Origin: Leptoclinus maculatus
Taxonomy: Eukaryota > Chordata > Actinopteri > Perciformes > Stichaeidae
Assembly (NCBI GenBank): GCA_032191485.1
Contig: JAVDOI010000002.1
Span: 1,736,360-1,800,359, forward strand
DNA length: 64,000 bases
Direction of reading: 5' to 3'
The notes below the pieces were generated by a model. The model had not been told where the DNA came from, did not search any database, and saw only the letters and a list, made by a program, of their open reading frames with translations. This document shows positions 11,358 to 22,699 of this stretch, piece after piece. Both the position numbers and the translations under genes were made by a program. Each line of letters begins with the position of its first letter. The first letter of the stretch is position 1.

Positions 11358-11675
11358 CTGGAGTCCAGACACTGGTGGTGGTGAAAGGAGTGCTGCCATC
11401 TGATGATGAATCAGGAGCATAACTGTGATGCTGACTGGGGTGGAGGAGGGTCGCGTCTGCTTTGCTGAAATGACAACTGACAGCAGCAGAGAGGTGGACA
11501 CTTTTAAAGTTTTGACAGCAACGATATGATTGGCTTCAGGAACCGGTGTGCAGAATCTGGTTGGTTACTTAAAAGTGCACGCCCCCAATCAGCTGATAGA
11601 ATAATCACAAGGAGAGGATAGACAGAGATTATGCATGCGTGTCTACCTGACTGAACTTGCGCTTGAGCTACATTT

Positions 11676-11816
11676 CAATCAGGAGAGACTTGTTTTATAA
11701 ATTTAACAATGATTTATTACACATGCATCAAATATGAAAAGTCTTTGGCGATTGGACTCCATGCTGAAGTACTATCACCGAGGCAGGGATACTGAGGTCC
11801 ATCAGGCCTAATCCCC
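11676..11816 (+). repeat. Direct repeat pair, copy 2
   Basis: Near-identical to 11208-11357 with a short internal deletion. Could be LTR-like ends of a tiny element or a segmental duplication. Confidence 0.85.
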
Positions 11817-11989
11817 CAAAAGAAATGTATTTATATGAATAATAAATACCTTACCTACTGCTGTGGTGAATATCCTAAGAAAACGAAATTTAGTTCATGA
11901 GAGAAATCTAAGGGTAGAACGTGAACGAGTAGATGTTAGACCAGAGGTAAAGAGGTCCAGTTTAGTCAAAGCAAAGGATAGAGGAATGT

Positions 11990-12265
11990 CACGATGGACT
12001 GCAGACTAGGATACGGGGTCGGGAAGACCGCAGATACAGGATAGTGCGGGTCTAGATAGCCCATAGTGGAGTATGGTAGGATTACAACAGATCACGAAAC
12101 ATAGAGGGGTCAGCCCTGCGGAGGGTCCGAGCGCAGGACGGGATACGTGGGGGTCAAGCTAGACCGCAGACAAGGATACGTTGGGTCATGTTAGACCGCA
12201 GCTTAGGATAGTCGAGGGTCACGTTTAGACCACAGAGCAGAATAGGGGGTTCAAGGGAGAACGCA
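11990..12265 (+). repeat. Degenerate minisatellite
   Basis: Recurring ~35-base unit around AGACCGCAGAxxAGGATA and GGGTCA, at least five imperfect repetitions. No coding potential seen. Confidence 0.5.
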
Positions 12266-12317
12266 GAACAGCATGGTTGGGGTCCCCCGCACCATGTAAG
12301 ATCCCACTGGAAGAAGA

Positions 12318-12764
12318 GCACGGTGGATATTGGAGCTGGATCCTTTCAACTGGGTCATTCAACACAAGGATGGAAAACAGCATACTAATGCTGATGCTCT
12401 CTCACGGCGGCCACAGGATCCTGTGGCTGGTACGGTGAATGACGCCTCACGAGAAGTTGCCACACAGGTGAATGCAGTTGGCTCAGACAGGGAGTCAGGT
12501 GTTCCCCAAGCAGACATTCTGTTGACACCGCCATCTGCAATGAACCTCCCGACCTCTGACCTCATCACAGGGGGACAGCCATTGGAACCGGACAGTGAGA
12601 TAAATGACCCGTCTTTCATACATGCACTTTCACATGATGGGACTGGACTGAAAGAACTGCAACAGGCCGATCCAGATATTGCTACGGTGTTGGATTGGAG
12701 GGATTCTCGACGACCTCGGGGGCACATGAGAGGCAGCTCCAGGTGGCTGCGGAAGTTATGTTAA
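12318..12764 (+). pseudogene. Gypsy-type pol fragment: RNase H end and linker
   Basis: Frame contains FNWVIQHKDGKQHTNADALS followed by RRPQD, the conserved end of RNase H in Ty3/Gypsy polyproteins, then a linker and LQQADPDIATVLDWR. Truncated at both ends. Confidence 0.8.
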
Positions 12765-13289
12765 TAATAATGAACAATAATGTTTGTGCGAGGACAGACT
12801 TGCGTCCAGAAATGCAGCGTGTTAAAACAGGAGAGCACCGGGCTCCAACTCAGGAGATCAACACATCCAGGTACCTGTTGCATTTAAGAAACAAACACAT
12901 ATGCAAATAAACAAGCCAGGGGACCGTCACACCCCTCTCCATAAGAATGGGGTCAACAACGTGTCAGATAGTAAGACTGTAAAAAGAGTGACTACCAGAT
13001 TTGTCTCAGGTTGGGACACTGCAACTACTTAAGAAAGGTTAGCAGGTTGTGGAGACCGGAGAAGAGCAGAGGAGTATTTTTACATGTTCGGAAGCTTTTT
13101 GACAGCCCTGGGACCAGACAAATTTAGCCTTACCCCTAAGCAAGTCAGTGAAAGGTTTCTAAAAAAAAATCCTACGATAGCCAACAAGGCCAAGAAAATG
13201 CATCAACACTTTTTTCTTTGTTGCAACTGGATACTGCTCTATGGCCTGAACTTTTGCACTGAATGGCACACTTTGCCTTGCCTGATCAC

Positions 13290-13790
13290 CCGGCCGAAGT
13301 AGGTCACGCTTGCCCTCGCAAACTCACACTTTGCAAGGTTTAGCATGAGCCTTGCCCCGCCAAATGGGTGATCAGTTCCTGAATACGCTCCAAGTGGGTT
13401 TCCCATGTGTCAGAGTAAACCACTACATCATCTAAGTAAACTGCACACCCTTGCAAGTCACCAATAACACTGTTCTTAAGGCATTGGAACCCAGCTGGTG
13501 CATTCCGAAGCCCAAAAGGCATCCCGGTGAGTAGAGACCAGTTGGTGTTATAAAAGCGTCTATCTCACTCGCTCGCTGGGACGACGAAACCTCACAATAT
13601 CCTTTTAGAGGATCAAATTTGCTGAGCCCACCGGATCTATACGGTCATCGATCCTGGGAAGTGGGAGGGAATCAGGCTTAGTGACATCATTCACTTCACG
13701 AAGGTCAGAGCAAAACAGTGGCATGTTATCAGCCTTTGGAACAAGCAAGCAAGGTGAGGACCAAATGAAAGATCAAGGCTCTGCAATACC
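13290..13790 (-). pseudogene. Gypsy-type reverse transcriptase fragment
   Basis: Minus strand reads MPFGLRNAPAGFQ and AVYLDDVVVYSDTWETHLER, the RT core including the YLDD catalytic box. Upstream, another frame shows the expected FCSDLREVNDVT-like segment. Frameshifts and stops break it. Confidence 0.85.
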
Positions 13791-14017
13791 TGTTTCCAGC
13801 ATTTAATTTAACTCTGCTAATTGGCTTAGCATCTCCAACATCAATATCGTGCACAATTAAGTGGGTGCAACTAGGCACATCACCAAACAAACACTGGTAA
13901 CTCAAATCAACTGAACCAGCTTTGCATGGCGTGACTCAGACCAACATCTATATTGATGAAAGTTTCAGAGTTCGGCCCAATAACAGAACTTCATCTGGAG
14001 TACATCATGAATCTTCC

Positions 14018-14419
14018 TCACATCCAAACAGGTTCAACAGACTCAACCAGCAGTGGACTAACTACATAAGCTGCATGATTGTGACCAATTTCTGGCTGCG
14101 TACAGAAAGAGGGTGGCTCAGAGGTGTGCGCAGAACATGGTTTGAGTAAGTTTACATGAAAAAGCTGAGTTGGCTTCCTGCGCTGAAGAGTTGAAATGAC
14201 ATAATTCTGGTCCGAGATTTGTTTTAACACCGTGTGTAGACCTGTAAACTTTGCCTGAAAAGGTGAACCAACAATAGGGAGGAAGTCAACCACCGGAGTG
14301 CCCTGCATCTCCAACGTGTCATATAAGTGTTTCATCTTGACCCGAGCTGTGGCCAGAATTTCCAGTGCCAGTTCTCCAGTTGTGTAAAGCCTTTTGTCGA
14401 AAACTGTAACCGTACTCAA
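14018..14419 (-). pseudogene. Gypsy-type integrase C-terminal fragment
   Basis: Reads VKMKHLYD, FLPIVGSPFQAKFTGLHTV and FHVNLLKPC, the GPY/F-like module and C-terminal motif of Gypsy integrases. Separated from the integrase core fragment at 15107-15358 by an inserted repeat at about 14540-15090. Confidence 0.75.
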
Positions 14420-14539
14420 TCAAGTTTTTAGCAAGTTCTGAATCCTTCCAGTTACCAGCAAATGTAGCAAAGGGACTTCTGACTTACGGTGTGCGCAAAC
14501 ATCAGTTAATTTGAGCTCAACCTTGTGCTCTCTTGTGTT

Positions 14540-15009
14540 GTCTCTCTAGCTGCAAGCATTAGGTCACGGGGTGTGGTGGCAGACCCAAATGCAGACACCA
14601 GGGGGTAAGGGACTGAAAGGGTTTTACAGGTGGACAAAAGGGAAAAATGTGGTGGAGCAGCGGGGGACCGGGGACGAGAGGGCGAGGGTGGAGAACTGAC
14701 CAGAACAAGGCAGGGCAGGCAGACTGGGGAGCCGGAGGGGATGATCCAAACTGCGGGCACAGGAAGACAAGGTAAGTACAGTTAAAGAGAAAACAGTTGG
14801 ATAAACTCAGAATCTAATAATACTGAGCGGCCGAGAACAAGCAAGATACAGGTTGCATCAACGACCTGGCAAAGAGTGAATGTAAAACCGGGGTAGATAA
14901 ACTGTTGAGTAGATGGGTTGATGGAAGGCAGCTGGGTAGACTGGGCAGGTGAGGTGAATTAATTGAAATCAGGATGGAGCCGGGAGATCAGATCGGAGCC
15001 ACGCCCACA

Positions 15010-15010
<1 letters not shown>
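14540..15010. repeat. Insertion interrupting the Gypsy integrase remnant
   Basis: Begins near GGTCACGGGGTGTGGTGGCAG, resembling common fish dispersed repeats that start with GTCACG and list CAGACCCAAATGCAGAC-type motifs. Ends next to the CA microsatellite. No coding domain recognised. Confidence 0.45.

Positions 15011-15087
<77 letters not shown>
15011..15087. repeat. (CA)n microsatellite
   Basis: Uninterrupted CA dinucleotide run of about 38 units. Confidence 0.98.
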
Positions 15088-15089
<2 letters not shown>

Positions 15090-15106
15090 AACCAGGGAAA
15101 ACCCCT

Positions 15107-15358
15107 TTACCCAACCCCATGCAGTAAGCGCGCAGGAGAGCCATAAATGTTTGGAAGCGTTCCAACGCACCCTGACTCTGAGCATGGTGAGCTGAGGCCC
15201 GAGGAAAACACGTGGGAAGAAAAGTTTGAGTCTTGGTCGAACTGAATGACTTTCGAAATGCCGACTACGGAAATTAACTTGGATAGTGCTCTCACTACAT
15301 GACAGTCAGAAGGTAAGTATAACTGGCTTTGAGTAAGGCAAAGGACCCACAAAATCAA
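15107..15358 (-). pseudogene. Gypsy-type integrase core fragment
   Basis: VVRALSKLISVVGISKVIQF then DQDSNFSSHVF matches the integrase segment (G-x-P-K-x-I-Q-x-D-x-x-S-N-F) around its second catalytic Asp. Truncated. Confidence 0.7.
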
Positions 15359-15499
15359 TTTGCACAGCTTTTATTGTCTGGTTAGGTTTGTCTGTCAGCT
15401 GGCATATATGGCATGTTTTAATAAACACAGAGACAACTTTCTTCATACGAGGCCAAAAGAAATGTCTTCAAATCCAGTCATACGTTTTCCTCAGACTCA

Positions 15500-15748
15500 T
15501 CATGAGTTACTTTTAACACTTACTGACGGAGTGTAACAGGCAAAACTATTTGGAAAACAGGATCCCCTCACCAACAGGGAATCCTGAAGAAAATAACCAC
15601 AAGCACTGTCTAGCACCTCAATGTCAGGTCCAACCTGCTGAAACAGCTCCTTCAGAGAAGGATAAGCCTGGTGCTCTGCAACCAGATCACTGCGAGATAT
15701 TGACACAGGAAAATTAGACAGAGGCAGGGACAATTTCCCCAGCAACAT
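15500..15748 (-). pseudogene. Gypsy-type pol fragment upstream of integrase
   Basis: ISRSDLVAEHQAYPSLKELF and GYFLQDSLLVR match the region preceding the zinc-binding domain of Gypsy integrases. Same orientation and order as the integrase fragments below it. Confidence 0.65.
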
Positions 15749-16079
15749 TGTCTTTATTTGACGGAGACACAGATTTTGAAATTGTCATTACGCAAGTTAC
15801 TGCGCAGTGAATCGCGTTCATTTTCGTGTGATTCTGATCTCACCAGCGGCACAAGCATGCCCACAGGCAGAGGGTACATCTGCCCAAACACATGTGCCAA
15901 CCAAATTGTTCTGGATGACAGAAATCCCCTATATCGGCAATCACTTTGTGCAATAGAACCAACAGAACATTTAAATCCATTCCACAAACGGGAGCAAAGA
16001 TTCCTGTTTCATACTCCCTGGTTAAGAGCAGGACTTCAGCCTGAATGAAAGAGATGTGTTCCTTCAAATCGCCCCACTT

Positions 16080-17422
16080 CCTACCATGGACACGACACCT
16101 TTATGGATAAATGGCAGGTAGGGATCCAAACGGACAGGACCAGTGTCTTTTACATGCAAGTAAAACCATCAGGAGTGATGAGTTTAGGGAACGATTGTTT
16201 GAGAGTTCAGTCTTAATCTTAAACAGTGAGAGCAATAAACAGGAACAACACTTGCAGTTCATTTGTATTCTCCTTTATTCATTTTATTTTTTTATAATAC
16301 ATTGTAAGGCAACTACAAAAGAATATTTGAGAAATCAGTGCAACAATTACCAGATACTTTAACCCCATTTTTGAACCTCAAGTTATAATTAAAAGTCTTC
16401 ATAAACATGTGAAAAGGAAAGGGTGTGTTTGGTTGCAGTAAGTGCGCATGAGATGACAAATGAAACAGTAACTACACCAGTGTGTTGATTCTGTTCAGGG
16501 AAAATAAAAGTGTGCCAATGCAGAGATGTTGCAAAAGTTGACTTATTCCTTGTTGTGTGGGGAGCCAGTGGAGGCCTCGTGTTGCGCTTTCTACTCTGGT
16601 GAACGGTTAAATATCAGTTATATAGTATCTATAACCCTGTAATACCAAACATCCACTTAATCAATATGTTACATATGCCATAGTTTGAACACTCACTGTT
16701 CATAACATGATAATATCATCAATGAATCATTTACAACATAATAAGCATCGCTGTGTCTGTACATACTGTCATATCCACCTGCGTTTAAGAAATACATATA
16801 AATAGATAGATTTGTTTTTTATGTATTTATACCTGTAGATATAAGTCAAATGTTGGTTTTACCATGTACAGCTTCTTGTCCTCGTTTTAGCTGTATGTCT
16901 ATTTCGTTGTATGTACATGGAGAGCAACAAGGGAAAAAAACATGCATGTGTTCACACTTGGCCAATAAATCAGATTCTGATTGCTGTTGCCATATTTTCC
17001 TTAAATTCACAGTAAAACACAGAATTTAAAGTGAGAAATATGTGCACGTACAAACAAGTGGATACAAAAATGTCCACACACATGTAAAAGTGTCTCTCTC
17101 TGAAAGAAGTGTGCCTTCTTCATCTCCTCCTCAGCTGTTCCAATTCGGGGAAGTTCAAAAATGAGATAATGTCAAAAAAAAAAAATAATTAGTGAATATA
17201 CTTGGCGAAAGACAGGCTAAGACATGACCGCTTTGCAACAATTTATTCTGGGTCTGCAAAAAATAAAAGATCCTGCTCACTCACACTTAACCCTTAACCC
17301 TAACTTACTACCATCAACTGCAAAATGTTGAATTTATTTAAGTCGTGGCGGTACGGCCAGGCACATGATTCTGTTTGCATGTGTACCGACGTATGCACGC
17401 ACATACGTTGAGCTATCAAGGT
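16080..17422. other. 3' flank of the ODC-like gene
   Basis: AT-rich without coding signal; likely includes the 3' untranslated region of the minus-strand ODC-like gene. On the plus strand, 16860-16985 resembles a LINE/SINE 3' end (AATAAATCAGATTCTGATTG). Confidence 0.45.
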
Positions 17423-17659
17423 TTAAGAAAGGTTTAAGGTGTGCCATGTCTCGGCTGTCACAACAGGGTAAATGTGTGCTCTTTCAAAGCCGTTGAAGTC
17501 GGTGGATAAACAAATGGAATAAGCACCCATGTTGTCGATGAGAAGCCAGTCCCCCACATGCAGCTCAGGAATCCAGCAGCTGTCGGTTACTTTGTCAACG
17601 CTGTCGCAGGTTGGACCCCAGATAACAGACCGGTATCTCTGCTCACTGCTCTCAACAAC
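17423..17659 (-). CDS. ODC-like exon I (catalytic Cys, stop)
   Basis: SVIWGPTCDSVDKV, ELHVGDWLLIDNMGAY, ending TAETWHTLNLS and TAA. In canonical ODC another ~40 residues follow; here the frame closes in the same exon. Confidence 0.93.
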   Translation of the reverse strand, partial: VVESSEQRYRSVIWGPTCDSVDKVTDSCWIPELHVGDWLLIDNMGAYSICLSTDFNGFERAHIYPVVTAETWHTLNLS

Positions 17660-20600
17660 CTGTGTACAACACAAACATTAAAATATAAAATCCACATCAC
17701 ACTGGTTATCTTTTCCTTTAAATCTTATCTCGTTTTGCAGTTTTCTCGGATCAGATTGGTGAATGACAGCCTTCAAGATGTTGTTCAACCAAAGACAAGT
17801 GTACGTAGTCCTCGTGACATCAGCCATTGATTTGTTTTGAAGCCTTGAGTTTGGCGTTTTGGCAGTCGCCATTTTGGATTACGTCCGTTGCCATCTTGGC
17901 TTTTTTTGCAACTCGTGAACAAAAGTGACCATGTTTTGACTACGGGGGAGTGACGAAGAGATGCCGTATACGGCTCTGGTAGCGACCTGAAAATCACAAG
18001 GTAGCCGCCCTAAAAAATACCCTGCTTGACTCTAAATGGACCATAATTTACAAAATGAACATCAATCATCAACATTGAAGAAGACTTGAAACTAAAGATT
18101 GAGACCATAAACTCATGTTTACAATGTTTTCTGAGGTAATAAATCGAGTGAGAAGTAGAGTCATTTTCTCATTGACTTCTATACAGCCAGACTTCTTTTT
18201 ACAACCAGAGGAGTCGCCCCCTGATGGTCAGTGGAAAGAATGCAAGTTTCCGACACCTCCGCATTGGCTTCACTTTTCAGAAACAGAGGTTGCTTCCACA
18301 TCTTTTTTTAACAAACAATTCTTAGTTACTGTGTACGAAGATGATATCAGGTTGGGTCATTAATATACAACCAAGTATCCCAAGCAATTATGTTCGTATG
18401 GAACAATTCCACAACTCAAGATTCATGTCCAATGCCAGTGCTCAGTGCTAATGCATGCACTGAAGTAGTGTCCTCTTTAGGTGGACAATAAGCATGTGGA
18501 GGTTGCAGCCTGACTGCGGTCTGTCACAGACCTACAATTAATGTTTGCCTTTCTATCAACCATAACCACAATCTTTCCCTTGCCATAACAAAGTGTGTTA
18601 CTTGCCTAACCACAGATTATTTATACAACCACAATGTTTAGCTTGCTCAGATACTGTGGAACGCGAGGATTTTAAATCATTGGCAATTGACATAAAAATC
18701 CTAATCTAGTGTTTTGAAAAATCGTCCAATATTGATGTTCTTATGTGGTGATGGGGTTGATATTTACTCTGTTAAGGTATGGTTCAACCTTGGAGTGGGC
18801 AGCATCATTGATAAGGCAACTCAGGGAGCCATACACTCCATCATTAATGTAGTACATCATTGTTCTGTCAGGGCAGTTGTCCTTACCATCTGAAAAAAAA
18901 CAATACAAGCAAAATAATTAAAGTCAATAAAATGGCAATAATGCAGGACTTTACAATGATGTTGAAAATAATAGAAAAATTATAATAAAAATGTTGCTTT
19001 TCTCTGTCCTTCCACCACATGCAACCAGGTATCTGTGGGTCTGCACAAAATTAGTATTCATAACCCTGCAAGTCACTGCACCCACTCTGAGGCTTAGCAT
19101 GGATGTCTCCTGAAGATGCTTCTCGATGTAGTGGTGCATTGCCATGTGGTGCCATCAGACTCATCTGATAGCTGTCACCTAAACATTTTGTTTTGTTTTT
19201 CATCAAGATACATTTAAATACAATCACACATTGTATAATTCAGTGTTAATACTGAATACTCAACATTCAGAGCGATATATCTATACATCACCGTTATGTT
19301 CATCCATATCATCTGCGATTACTCTTTTGGCAATGACGTTCGCTGCAAGTGTGAAGGCTGAATCCACGTAGTAGCGGCCTGGTTCTGCAATAATCTGCAC
19401 CCCACTGTCAGGGGGGAAGAATTCCTCCAGTGTTCCGTTAATAACTTCTGAAAACTAGGAGAGGAAATCATGATGGGTTAATAGCATATTTCACAGGTAT
19501 TACACCTCTATTGACCTCCATTCACCTTCTATCTGATACTTTATTACAAAGTGACCTACAGTAACCATTATGGCTGGCATTACAGGCAACACAGGTAAGG
19601 TTTCTGCATGTGTTTCTATGAAGTACGAGCCATGTAATTGGATGGAAAAGCGGACACATATTGAGAAAATAATTTACATAATTAACACTAACTAACACTG
19701 AATATTTTCTTTCTTTTACCTCTTCAAATGCAACTTGACAGCCCTCTCTCCCAGAGAACCCTCCGCCAATATCCAAGAGACTCATCTGGAGGCCCAACAA
19801 ATTCTGAAAAACACATCAGTACCACTGTCTAATAAGGCATGATTTATAAAGGTTTTACAAGTTTGGATGCACCGTCTAGGGGACTGCACATTGTTCTGAC
19901 GGCCCATTATTAAGAAAAACCCAATAGTCCGAAAAGCCCATTTGTCCAAAGGCTGTTGTCCCAAAAACAAATGACCATTGTTTCTGAGGCCCACTGCCTA
20001 TTGCAACAAACAGAAGCACATGGCTAATTATTACGCAGAATGCCCATATCCTTTTTTCCTGCCATCAAAGGCATGACCCATTGTACTCTTCCTCTGATTA
20101 CTCGTTGCCTTTGTTGGTTGGGTTGGTTAGGGTTAGAATATCAGGGTAGGACAACCAGAGGCAGTAGAGCGGGTCATGCCTTCGCCGTCAATCTACATAA
20201 TAATTAGCCATGTGCTTCTGTTCGATGCAGTTGGGTGTGTACTTTTGGACCGATGGGCCTTCAGAACACTGAGCGTTTGTTTTCGGGACAACGTGGAGTT
20301 GGACAGAATAAAGTTCTAACTAAAGAAAATGTACCAAAACAGAGGACTATAAAACATTGTAGCCCATGCTAATGCTAAAGCTAACAAGCAGCAAATGTTG
20401 ATACACGCTATTAGCATGCCTTACAATGAGATAACGGCCAAGACTGGAATGAAAAAAAACCTGTAATGGACCGGTCATAAGAACATCAAAAACAGATGGA
20501 CCACCCTCGGGCTAAATTAAGAAGTTTGGTTACCTTTTAAATATCTTTACCTACATTAGGAAATACAATGCAAACACTCAACAAGCTACAACAGCTGTCT

Positions 20601-22030
20601 GATCTGATGGCCCTTGTATTGACAATCAGACTCATACTCAGATTTTGTCTGGCCAACACTGCTTTGTTGAGATCGTTTTCATTCCTATTTTAATGCATCA
20701 CAACAAACCTGATGAATGGCTCTACCTCTATGTAAATGTAACTGTAGTTTTATAATGTTCTATTGCTGTGACGATGACTTACCCCCATATCAAAGACACG
20801 TCGGGCGTCTGCGATCGCTTGCTTGAACGCCAAACTTCCAGTGCACCCGCTGCCCACATGAAAGCTGACCCCAATGACCTCCAAGCCAAGCTCTCCAGCA
20901 CGTCCCAGCAGCTTACCAACTGACTCCAGTCTGGCACCAAACTTTGAACTGAGTCTTACCTTGGATGCAGAGTCATCCACTGCGATGCGGAGTACCAATC
21001 TGGAAAAAGTGATTCAAAAGTCTTAATCGTTAAGCTAACAATAATCAACTAAACAAAGGAGCAAAAAATATCAGTAGTTGTTCACTCACTTGGCTTTGGC
21101 GTGACTAAGAGATATTTTTAGGAGTTCTTCCTCGCTATCAAAAGTCATCATATCGACTCCATGAGTACAGGCATATTTGATGTGCGACAGTGGTTTGGTT
21201 GTGTGTGCGTAAATGATTTTGTCAGGTGTCACTCCGAGGGACAGCATCAGCTGGATCTCGACCTGTTATCGACAAAAGCGTTGTTTCAAATGAGCAAACT
21301 GCTTCTCCACAACAAATAAAACACAGAGCTGGATTCTCTTTGAAATACTTCATCGGTACCTTGCTAGAACAGTCGAAACCTGTGTCCAGAGCACTCATCA
21401 TCCTCAAAACTGATGCATCGTTGTTGCACTTCACTGCATAGAAAGGCTTGACTCGAGGTAAGTTATTACGCCACCTGAGGTGCTTTTCAAATATACTATC
21501 CAGATTTGCCACATAGAATGGCTCTTCATTGTCCTGAACGAATAGAGAAAAGTCAACATTATATTTTGAAAGTGGCACATCTCAAGAAAGCTCAATTATC
21601 ACACGATACATGGACACAATTACACAGAAATTCATAGTTAGGAAAACTTAGGTGACATGATGTCTCTGATACTCACCGCTGAACCACGCTCTTTTATTTT
21701 ACTGTCTAGGAAGTCTGTGATGGTCCTTCCATTGTCTAAAATGTCAATGCCACAGTTCTCAGGGGACAAAACATGCACAACTGATCCCTTCGTAGTTACT
21801 GGTGCTGGGATGACTAGCAGGATAAGACAAAAGCATAAAAATAATTAATAAATGTTAAGATAAGGCTGGATCACAATAGAAAGCAGCTTTGTCTTTATTT
21901 GTAGCTGTTCGTCTACATATTATGCCACGCTAATATAGTAGTCAAAAGCCCAAACTGTGGGCACATATGAATATTATCATCACAGATTAAACATCTTACC
22001 ATGGCCGATATGCGCCTCCATATGTTCCAT
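17423..22030 (-). CDS. Ornithine decarboxylase-family gene, 9 coding exons, short C-terminus
   Basis: PLP-dependent fold-III decarboxylase; ODC converts ornithine to putrescine in the cytosol as a homodimer. Exons 22000-22030, 21677-21813, 21360-21533, 21090-21262, 20783-20999, 19720-19803, 19292-19454, 18768-18889 and 17423-17659 join in frame to 445 residues. Seen: FYAVKCN (PLP lysine, about 91), TGFDCSS, VSFHVGSG, LDIGGGF, AEPGRYYV, YYINDGVYGS, and WGPTCD with the catalytic Cys at about 385 and adjacent Asp, then NMGAY. These catalytic residues are lost in antizyme inhibitors, so an active enzyme is likely. The stretch TFDSEEELLKIS matches the antizyme-binding region of ODC. The protein stops at ETWHTLNLS, about 40 residues before the usual ODC end, so the C-terminal degron is absent. 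The usual YANPCK loop reads YAHTTK. Probably a paralogue rather than canonical odc1; the substrate is not proven. Confidence 0.9.
17795..18365 (+). repeat. Dispersed fish repeat, partial copy at 52140-52260
   Basis: CAACCAGAGGAGTCGCCCCC followed by TGATGGxCAGT and TTCACTTTTxxGAA recurs at 52158. Lies in the last intron of the ODC-like gene. Transposon family not determined. Confidence 0.7.
18768..18889 (-). CDS. ODC-like exon H
   Basis: MMYYINDGVYGSLSCLINDA, with the substrate-contact Asp of the xxDGVYGS motif. Acceptor TTTCAG, donor GTAAAT. Confidence 0.92.
19292..19454 (-). CDS. ODC-like exon G
   Basis: FSEVINGTLEEFFPPDSGV then IIAEPGRYYVDSAFTLAANV. The acceptor CCTAG was chosen over the nearer TTCAG because only it keeps the frame. 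Confidence 0.9.
19720..19803 (-). CDS. ODC-like exon F
   Basis: MSLLDIGGGFSGREGCQVAF, containing the glycine-rich PLP-phosphate loop. Acceptor TTCAG, donor GTAAAA. Confidence 0.92.
19880..20290. mobile_element. Foldback (MITE-like) element in an ODC-like intron
   Basis: AACAGAAGCACATGGCTAAT (20007 onward) pairs with ATTAGCCATGTGCTTCTGTT (20202 onward). A second pair, GGCATGACCC and GGGTCATGCC, lies inside. The outer sequence is also partly complementary. No protein. Exact ends not resolved. Confidence 0.65.
20783..20999 (-). CDS. ODC-like exon E
   Basis: LVLRIAVDDSASKVRLSSKF through GVSFHVGSGCTG and VFDMG; includes the His that stacks on PLP. Acceptor TCCAG, donor GTAAGT. Confidence 0.93.
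21090..21262 (-). CDS. ODC-like exon D
   Basis: VEIQLMLSLGVTPDKIIYAH then TTKPLSHIKYA and MMTFDSEEELLKISLSHAKA, the antizyme-contact region of ODC. Donor GTGAGT. Confidence 0.92.
21360..21533 (-). CDS. ODC-like exon C (PLP lysine)
   Basis: Contains PFYVANLD, LPRVKPFYAVKCN with the PLP-binding lysine, and TGFDCSSK. Acceptor GTTCAG, donor GTACCG. Confidence 0.93.
21677..21813 (-). CDS. ODC-like exon B
   Basis: Encodes SPENCGIDILDNGRTITDFL..KIKERGSA, the N-terminal beta-domain strand of ODC. Acceptor GCTAG, donor GTGAGT. Confidence 0.82.
22000..22030 (-). CDS. ODC-like exon A (start)
   Basis: ATG followed by EHMEAHIGH, donor GTAAGA. The exon has an open frame upstream back to an acceptor near 22086, so an earlier start in an upstream exon is possible; this is the first Met in the exon. 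Confidence 0.6.
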
Positions 22031-22269
22031 CCTGGAAAAGTTAGTGTTATCGTAGCAATCCTGAGACAGACCTATTAATTTCCCTGTGAGAAATAAAGGT
22101 GATGAGAAAGCTCTCAAATGCCTTTAAGTATTATGTTGAACAGACACTTGGAATAATTCAGCTGAACAGATAGAGCTCTTTCCTAATGGACGGTTCAGAG
22201 GTCTAATCAAGTCAAAGGTTTTACAGAGTATATATGCTTCACACAAACTGGAGCACATTATCTCGTCTG

Positions 22270-22302
22270 CCCCCCCCCCCCCCCCCCCCCCCACCCCCCC
22301 CC
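22270..22302. repeat. Poly-C tract
   Basis: 33 bases, all C but for one A at 22293, followed by GCAGGCGT. Lies upstream of the ODC-like start exon. Confidence 0.95.
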
Positions 22303-22699
22303 GCAGGCGTCCTTTTTTCGGATGGCGCTGAGGCACCAAGGCGCTGCTGTTTTCATGGAAGAGGATTAGATGTGAGGTCAGGATGACACGAGTCAGACAT
22401 GAGATACATTTGTTGTTTGGGTTTGGTGAGTTCTGCTTTTGTTCAGGGTAAAGCGATAAAGTTATATCTCAAAGAATAACTTGATAAATTGTTGCATTAG
22501 TTGTTTTTGAGAGTTATTAGCAACTCCATGTTGTAGCAAGCTGGGGAATGCACACTCTTTTGTGTGTTCTACCTGTACAAGCATGGGCTGCAGTCGTGTT
22601 TTTAAGCACGTCACACATTAGTAGTTGGTGTGTTGCCGGACTGTGAACTTAGCATATTCATACCATATGATATTTACGACTTTAAAGTTTCGTAAAATG

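Noticed and set aside
14959..15195. Val-Cys or Thr-His repeat proteins
   Set aside because: Translations of the CA microsatellite.
17423..22030. Antizyme inhibitor (AZIN1/AZIN2)
   Set aside because: The PLP lysine, the catalytic Cys-Asp and the substrate-site motifs are all retained, whereas antizyme inhibitors have lost key residues.
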